A DNA stretch of 64,000 nt, from assembly GCF_016863275.1 (NCBI RefSeq), contig NZ_BOOO01000017.1, forward strand, positions 62,001-126,000. Direction: 5' to 3'. The position numbers and the translations under genes are program-made. Source of the stretch: Planotetraspora mira (GTDB lineage Bacteria; Actinomycetota; Actinomycetes; Streptosporangiales; Streptosporangiaceae). The notes below the pieces were generated by a model that searched no databases, was not told the origin of the DNA, and was given only the letters and a program-made list of their open reading frames with translations. Positions 60,100-64,000 of this stretch are shown piece after piece; position 1 is the stretch's first letter, and every line of letters begins with the position of its first letter.

Positions 60100-60732
60100 T
60101 CAGTCGAACCGGATGTGCTTCACCCCGGTCCAGGCCCGGCGCAGCCGTCCCCGTAGCGCACTGTCCGTGTTCGAGGCGAGGGTGAGCCCGGTGGCGCCGG
60201 CGATGTGCTCGGCGACCTGCGAGACCGTCAGCCGATCCGTCCAGATCTGCTCGGCGAACTCGGCGTCGTTCAGGCGCCGCAGGCAGTGGTCGAGCTTCGC
60301 GACGGCGAAGCTCTCGCGGCGCAGCGAGGCGTTCTCCCCGGCCACGAACCGCACGACGTTTCCGAAGCCGCGCTCGCGCAGTCGTCGCAGCACCGTGCGG
60401 CGGTCGGCCAGGAGTGCGAAGTGCCGGACGTCGTGACCGCGCTCCCGGAGCCTGCCGACGGTCTCCCCGAAGTACCCCGGCTCCACGACCGTCATCGGAA
60501 CGATCACCGTGCCACTGTGCCGGGTGAGGGCCAGGTCCAGCACCTCGAACACACCCTGTCGCCAGGCCGGCAGGTCCTGGAAGTCTCCGCGCAGACGTGG
60601 AGGCATCATCCGGTGCAGCCCGAATCCGACGTGTTCCGGGTCGCAGATGACGCTGCCGGGAAGCCGCCGTTGGATCTCGTGGGCGGTCTGCGTCTTGCCG
60701 CCGCCGAAGGGGCCGTTGATCCACAAGAGCAT
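60100..60732 (-). CDS. TmrB-like P-loop ATPase (tunicamycin-resistance type)
   Basis: A 210-residue P-loop protein that aligns closely with Bacillus TmrB. The Walker A motif is GPFGGGKT (residues 7-14) within LLWINGPFGGGKTQTAHEI, followed by YDPE-like CDPEHVGFGLHRMMP, the VPMTVVEPGYFGETVGRLRE segment and a TDRLTVSQVAEHIA tail. TmrB confers tunicamycin resistance, probably by ATP-dependent binding of the drug; more generally such proteins may phosphorylate or sequester a nucleoside-type compound. ATG 60732 is chosen at the conserved start. It lies 17 bp downstream of a GntR-TetR regulator on the same strand and is probably co-transcribed. A short CGGAG/CTCCG hairpin (60082-60095) separates it from the convergent regulator gene. 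Confidence 0.85.
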   Translation of the reverse strand: MLLWINGPFGGGKTQTAHEIQRRLPGSVICDPEHVGFGLHRMMPPRLRGDFQDLPAWRQGVFEVLDLALTRHSGTVIVPMTVVEPGYFGETVGRLRERGHDVRHFALLADRRTVLRRLRERGFGNVVRFVAGENASLRRESFAVAKLDHCLRRLNDAEFAEQIWTDRLTVSQVAEHIAGATGLTLASNTDSALRGRLRRAWTGVKHIRFD

Positions 60733-60749
60733 GGGGCAGACCCTAACTC

Positions 60750-61745
60750 TCAGTGTGCCGAGCCGCCTCGCCCACGTTGCTGCTGCTCGATGAGGCGGGC
60801 GAAGCCGTCGAGCAGGGTCCGCAAGCCGAGTTCGAAGAGTTTGTCGCAGTCGAGGTCGTAGCCGCCGTCTTCGGCGAAGGCGTCCATGAGTCTGGCGAAG
60901 GCCGGGTAGCGGCCGGTGGCGGCGATGGAGCCCATGGCAGGGCCGTGGAGCTCCATCCACTGGTCCTCGGACAGACCGGTGACGGCCTGAGCGTGGGTCT
61001 CCCGTTCAAGGTGGACGGCCAGGCCCTGGACGTGGCTGTAGAGCAGCACCTGCAGATCGAGCCTGGTGGTCGGGTCGAAGCCCTGCTCGTCCAGCGCGGC
61101 GAGGATCCGCTCGCCGTGGACCAGCAGGTTCTGTAGCGGCAGCGGCCTGGTGAGGGCGTTGAACTGGGCGAGCCAGGGATGGCGGCGGTACAGCGTCCAC
61201 ATCGCGCGTGCGCTGTCTTCCAGTTGGGCCCGCCAGCCGGCCGGGGGCGGCTGCGCGTACGTGTGCTCGCCGAACGCCGCGTCCGCCATCAGGAGGATGA
61301 GGTCGTCCTTGTCGGCGACGTGGCGGTAGGTCGACATGGTGGCCACGCCGAGCCGGGCCGCGACACCGCGCATCGACAACGCGTTCAGCCCCTCGGCATC
61401 GGCGATCTCGATCGCGGCGCGCACGATGCGCTCGCGCGTCAGTTCCTGCTCGGCCGGCGGCGCCGGGCGTGCCCTGCGACGCGGCCCGTCCTGCGTCGCC
61501 GGACGGGCCTCCTCACCGGCGTCCAGCGGTGCCACGACCGTGCCGACCCGGGGCTGGGCTCGCACGAGCCCCTCCTGGCGCAGGGTGGTCAGCGCTTTCG
61601 TGGCGGTGGCGAGCGCGACGCCCCAGTCCCTGGCGATCTGACGAGTCGACGGCACCCGGTCCCCCGGTGCCAGCCGGCCGGCCTCGATCCGCCGGCGGAT
61701 GTCGGCGACGATGCGCTGATAGGGCGGTTCGATGGTCTCTGTCAC
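60750..61745 (-). CDS. GntR-TetR hybrid transcriptional regulator
   Basis: A 331-residue regulator with two DNA-binding modules. Residues about 5-78 are a GntR winged helix (PPYQRIVADIRRRIEAG; ALATATKALTTLRQEGLV); residues about 100-160 are a TetR HTH (LTRERIVRAAIEIADAEGLN; LSMRGVAARLGVATMSTYRHV) followed by a TetR-type helical effector domain. This GntR+TetR architecture is known in actinomycetes as a repressor of resistance genes. GTG 61745 has AGGAG nine bases upstream. It is divergent from an FAD monooxygenase and upstream of the TmrB-like gene on the same strand. Inverted CTAGTACAG motifs lie in the gap. Confidence 0.9.
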   Translation of the reverse strand: MTETIEPPYQRIVADIRRRIEAGRLAPGDRVPSTRQIARDWGVALATATKALTTLRQEGLVRAQPRVGTVVAPLDAGEEARPATQDGPRRRARPAPPAEQELTRERIVRAAIEIADAEGLNALSMRGVAARLGVATMSTYRHVADKDDLILLMADAAFGEHTYAQPPPAGWRAQLEDSARAMWTLYRRHPWLAQFNALTRPLPLQNLLVHGERILAALDEQGFDPTTRLDLQVLLYSHVQGLAVHLERETHAQAVTGLSEDQWMELHGPAMGSIAATGRYPAFARLMDAFAEDGGYDLDCDKLFELGLRTLLDGFARLIEQQQRGRGGSAH

Positions 61746-61762
61746 CGGCTCGGCTCCTCTCG

Positions 61763-61815
61763 TCTGTTCTAGTACAGACCCTAACATCAGATTCACAAGA
61801 ATCCTCCTGTACTAG
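61763..61815. promoter_or_regulatory. Operator pair between GntR-TetR and monooxygenase genes
   Basis: CTAGTACAG (61769-61777) recurs as its reverse complement CTGTACTAG (61807-61815). The left copy is part of a wider palindrome TCTGT-tctagt-ACAGA (61763-61778). The centres are 38 bp apart. Two operators may suit a regulator with two DNA-binding modules. Confidence 0.6.
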
Positions 61816-61898
61816 GGCAGATTAGCAGGTCAACGCGTTGTCCTATGGCTGCGTACGATGTACATTCAGATCTCGCGTACACCGTAGGAGGAGAACAG

Positions 61899-63008
61899 AT
61901 GAAAACCGTGCTCATCTCTGGAGCGAGCATCGCCGGTCCGGCCCTGGCCTACTGGCTGCACCACCACGGCTTCGCACCGACCGTGGTGGAGCGGGCGCCC
62001 GCACCGCGTATCGGCGGCCAGGCGATCGACATCCGCGGAGTCGCGCTCGACGTGGTCGACCGGATGGACATGCTGACCCCACTGCGGGAGTTGCGCACCC
62101 GCATGCGTGGGATGTCCATGCTGGACGGCGACGGCAACGAGATCATGCGCTCCACCGAGTACGCGGCGAGCAGCGGCCGGCTGGACAGCGACGACATCGA
62201 GGTGCTCCGCGAGGACCTCACCCGGATCCTGCACGAGCGCACGGTCGCGGGCACCGAGTACGTGTTCGGCGATTCGATAGCCGCGATCGAACAGGACGAG
62301 GACGGCGTGCGGGTGGAGTTCGAGCGCGGCCGGCCGCGCACGTTCGACCTCGTGGTGGGCGCCGACGGGCTGCATTCGACGGTGCGGCGACTGGCCTTCG
62401 GCCCCGAGGCCGAGTTCATCCACCACCTCGGCACCTATGTGTCGGTGTTCACCACCGAGAACATCCTGAACCTGGACGAGTGGCAGGTCTGGATCCGCGA
62501 CGGCGACCTCGGCGGCGGCATCTACCCGGCACGGGACAACACCGAACTGCGGGTCAACCTCGGCTTCATGTCCGAGCCCGTGGACTACGACCACCGTGAC
62601 CTGGACGCCCAGCGCCGGCTGGTCGCCGACCGGCTCGCCGGAATGCGCTGGGAGATACCGCGACTGCTCAAGGCCATGTGGCAGGCGCCCGACTTCTACT
62701 TCGACGCGATGGCCCAGATCCGGATCGACTCGTGGTCACGCGGACGGGTGACCCTGCTCGGTGACGCCGGCTACTGCGCCTCACCGCTGTCCGGTCAGGG
62801 CACCAGCCTCGCGCTGGTCGGCGCGTACGTGCTGGCCGCCGAACTGGCCGCGGCCGGCGGGGACCACCGGTCCGCGCTGGCTGGTTACGAGCGGCGCATG
62901 CGCCCGTTCGCCGAGCTCAACCAGGCCCTGGCCACGGAGAACCCGGGCGGCCCCGCCTCCGAGGAGTCGATCGAACGGGCGAAGAACGCGATCTCGCTGG
63001 ACGCCTGA
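61899..63008 (+). CDS. FAD-dependent monooxygenase
   Basis: A 369-residue class A flavin monooxygenase. The N-terminal dinucleotide motif is SGASIAGPALAYWLHHHG, followed by an ERAPAPR ribose-binding Glu, the middle DLVVGADGLHSTVRR (DG motif), and the C-terminal VTLLGDAGYCASPLSGQGTS (GD motif). AGGAGG six bases upstream fixes ATG 61899. Similar enzymes hydroxylate aromatic compounds or inactivate antibiotics (TetX-like). It is divergent from the GntR-TetR/TmrB pair with shared operators, so an inducible detoxification role is plausible. It ends just before a decayed region. Confidence 0.9.
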   Translation: MKTVLISGASIAGPALAYWLHHHGFAPTVVERAPAPRIGGQAIDIRGVALDVVDRMDMLTPLRELRTRMRGMSMLDGDGNEIMRSTEYAASSGRLDSDDIEVLREDLTRILHERTVAGTEYVFGDSIAAIEQDEDGVRVEFERGRPRTFDLVVGADGLHSTVRRLAFGPEAEFIHHLGTYVSVFTTENILNLDEWQVWIRDGDLGGGIYPARDNTELRVNLGFMSEPVDYDHRDLDAQRRLVADRLAGMRWEIPRLLKAMWQAPDFYFDAMAQIRIDSWSRGRVTLLGDAGYCASPLSGQGTSLALVGAYVLAAELAAAGGDHRSALAGYERRMRPFAELNQALATENPGGPASEESIERAKNAISLDA

Positions 63009-63023
63009 CCGGCCTTGCTCGGG

Positions 63024-63336
63024 TTAGGCCGCGTATCCGCCGTCGACGTTGATGGTGGCACCGGTGATGTAGGCGGCGTCGGGACCGGCGAGGTACACGA
63101 CGAGGCTGGCCACCTCGTCGGTGGTGCCGTACCGGTCCACGGCGATGTAGGGCTTGGTGATCGCCGCGAACAGCCCGTCTTGTGCAGGTTGACCGCGACC
63201 GTGTGGTCGTATCCCTCTTCGGTGATCTCCCCGATCGGGCCGACCCCGCTCACCCCGGCGTTGTTGACCAGGATGTCCAACCCGCCCAGCCGCCGGACTG
63301 TCTCGTCGACGGCCTGACGGACGGCGTCGCGCTCGG
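63024..63336 (-). pseudogene. Decayed SDR oxidoreductase fragment
   Basis: On the minus strand, residues matching AERDAVRQAV and then LDILVNNAGVSGVGPIGEI of a short-chain dehydrogenase are visible from about 63336. After VNLHK (about 63175) the frame shifts, and the C-terminal end VASLVVYLAGPDAAYITGAT, then NVDGGYAA, follows to TAA at 63024. The start and Rossmann N-terminus are missing and about 90 central residues, including the YxxxK active site, are deleted. It cannot make a working enzyme. Confidence 0.8.
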
Positions 63337-63735
63337 CCTGTTCTGGGCGAAGGGCTACGACGGGACCACGATGGCCGACCTGTCCTCGGCGATGAACCTG
63401 AAGCCGGGCAGCATCTACGCCGCGTTCGGCTCGAAGGAGGGCCTCTACGAGAAGGTGCTCGACCGGTACGTCACCACGGTCTTCACCTACTCCGACGACG
63501 CCGTGGCCCGGCCGACGGTCCGCGATGTCGTCGAGGCGTGGTTACGCGGCGCCGCCACCGTCACCACGGGCGAGGGCACGACGGATCGCTGCCCGAGGGG
63601 GTCGAGTCGGGGGTCCTGGCCACATACGTCACCGCGCTCTCCCAGGGAATCGCCGTCGAGGCGGCGTCCGGAACTCCGCGCGCCGACCTCGACGCGATGA
63701 TCGACCTGGCCCTCAAGCGGCTACCCTGGGAGTAG
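63325..63735 (+). pseudogene. Decayed TetR-family regulator fragment
   Basis: From about 63328 the plus strand encodes LFWAKGYDGTTMADLSSAMN followed by LKPGSIYAAFGSKEGLYEKV, a TetR HTH lacking its first 10-20 residues and any start codon. The C-terminal end continues in another frame (GSLPEGVESGVLATYVTAL, then ADLDAMIDLALKRLPWE) to TAG 63735, with a central deletion near 63585. It abuts the SDR remnant head to head. Confidence 0.8.
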
Positions 63736-63851
63736 GCTCTCCAAAGTTTTCGCGCGGCCTGTACACGAACGGCGCCAGTCCCCCACTGACGCCCGCCGCC
63801 GAACGACGATCCGTCCCCCCCACGGGTTGGGAGCGCAGAGAGGTGATGCGG

Positions 63852-64000
63852 ATGCGGCAGGCAGCTGTCCTCGACGTCGGCTGTCACAGCGCTCTGCTGA
63901 CCGTGGTCCGCCGGCCGCACGGGCAGACCGGCCTGGAGACGGTGCTGTCCCACAAGGTACGGCTGAGCCTGCACCAGATGCTCGCCCCGGACGGGCAACT
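63852..64000 (+). CDS. Ppx/GppA phosphatase family protein, 5' part
   Basis: A frame open to the right edge starts at ATG 63852 (AGAGAGG eight bases upstream; ATG 63846 is an alternative). It reads MRQAAVLDVGCHSALLTVV, then LSHKVRLSLHQMLAPDG. This matches the N-terminal actin-like lobe of exopolyphosphatase/ppGpp phosphohydrolase proteins, whose phosphate-1 motif is DxGSNS; here it is DVGCHS, so Ser and Asn are replaced. Only 49 codons are visible, so family membership is likely but not certain. Confidence 0.6.
   Translation, partial: MRQAAVLDVGCHSALLTVVRRPHGQTGLETVLSHKVRLSLHQMLAPDGQ

Overview
The window is very GC-rich (visibly above 70 % in most genes), with GTG and TTG starts, many 4-nt ATGA start/stop overlaps and dense regulator content, all typical of an actinomycete chromosome. 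A gene for the tiny actinobacterial ribosomal protein bL37, ECF41-type sigma factors, a PhoX phosphatase and a GntR-TetR hybrid regulator support an actinomycete; a filamentous genus (Streptosporangiales or Streptomyces-like) is an inference. No rRNA, tRNA, CRISPR array, IS element or prophage was seen.

Layout. (1) 1-4800: two TetR-type regulators next to their likely targets (an MFS drug exporter and an NTF2-fold protein), each with palindromic operators in the intergenic gap, then an XRE regulator. (2) 4799-10626: a two-gene operon of large FtsX-type ABC permeases without an ATPase. (3) 10753-24931: a complete myo-inositol catabolic locus: a GntR regulator divergent from iolG, a TIM-barrel enzyme, iolC, an aldolase, iolB, iolD, a second TIM-barrel enzyme, a CUT2-type inositol/sugar ABC importer, a second dehydrogenase, an apparent stub of an iolH-like gene, and mmsA/iolA, closed by a strong hairpin terminator. 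(4) 25000-29991: a smaller sugar/polyol module (LacI, TauE/SafE exporter, phytanoyl-CoA-type dioxygenase; divergent Gfo/Idh dehydrogenase and a hydroxypyruvate-isomerase-like enzyme). (5) 29969-36051: CorA, methyltransferase, LysR with a divergent proline iminopeptidase, and a carboxymuconolactone-decarboxylase protein divergent from an ECF sigma factor. (6) 36272-41290: secreted M64 peptidase, then a 660-bp gap with a short ORF and hairpins, a TROVE (Ro60-like) RNA-binding gene, the bL37 gene and a terminator. (7) 41404-49971: a glycan-utilisation locus: LacI, CUT1 importer without its own ATPase, GH31 glycosidase, secreted clan-A glycosidase with two duplicated C-terminal modules. (8) 50130-55480: YcaQ-like DNA glycosylase, an epimerase-ECF41 operon with a consensus ECF41 promoter, and PhoX behind a possible PHO box. 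(9) 55697-58222: a lone, less GC-rich defence-type gene, DUF262-DUF1524 fused to an alkyltransferase-like module. (10) 58522-64000: isochorismatase-fold hydrolase, GlxA-type regulator, TmrB-like ATPase co-directional with a GntR-TetR hybrid regulator, a divergent FAD monooxygenase, two decayed genes (SDR and TetR) joined head to head, and the start of a Ppx/GppA-like gene.

How it works together. The inositol locus imports inositol and converts it through IolG, dehydratase, IolD, IolB, IolC and aldolase to an acetyl-CoA/propionyl-CoA precursor handled by MmsA. The CUT1 locus imports sugars released outside by the clan-A hydrolase, with the cytoplasmic GH31 finishing hydrolysis. The most unusual items are the DUF262/HNH/ATL fusion, the TROVE-bL37 gene pair with its structured upstream region, and the ECF41 promoter/operon.
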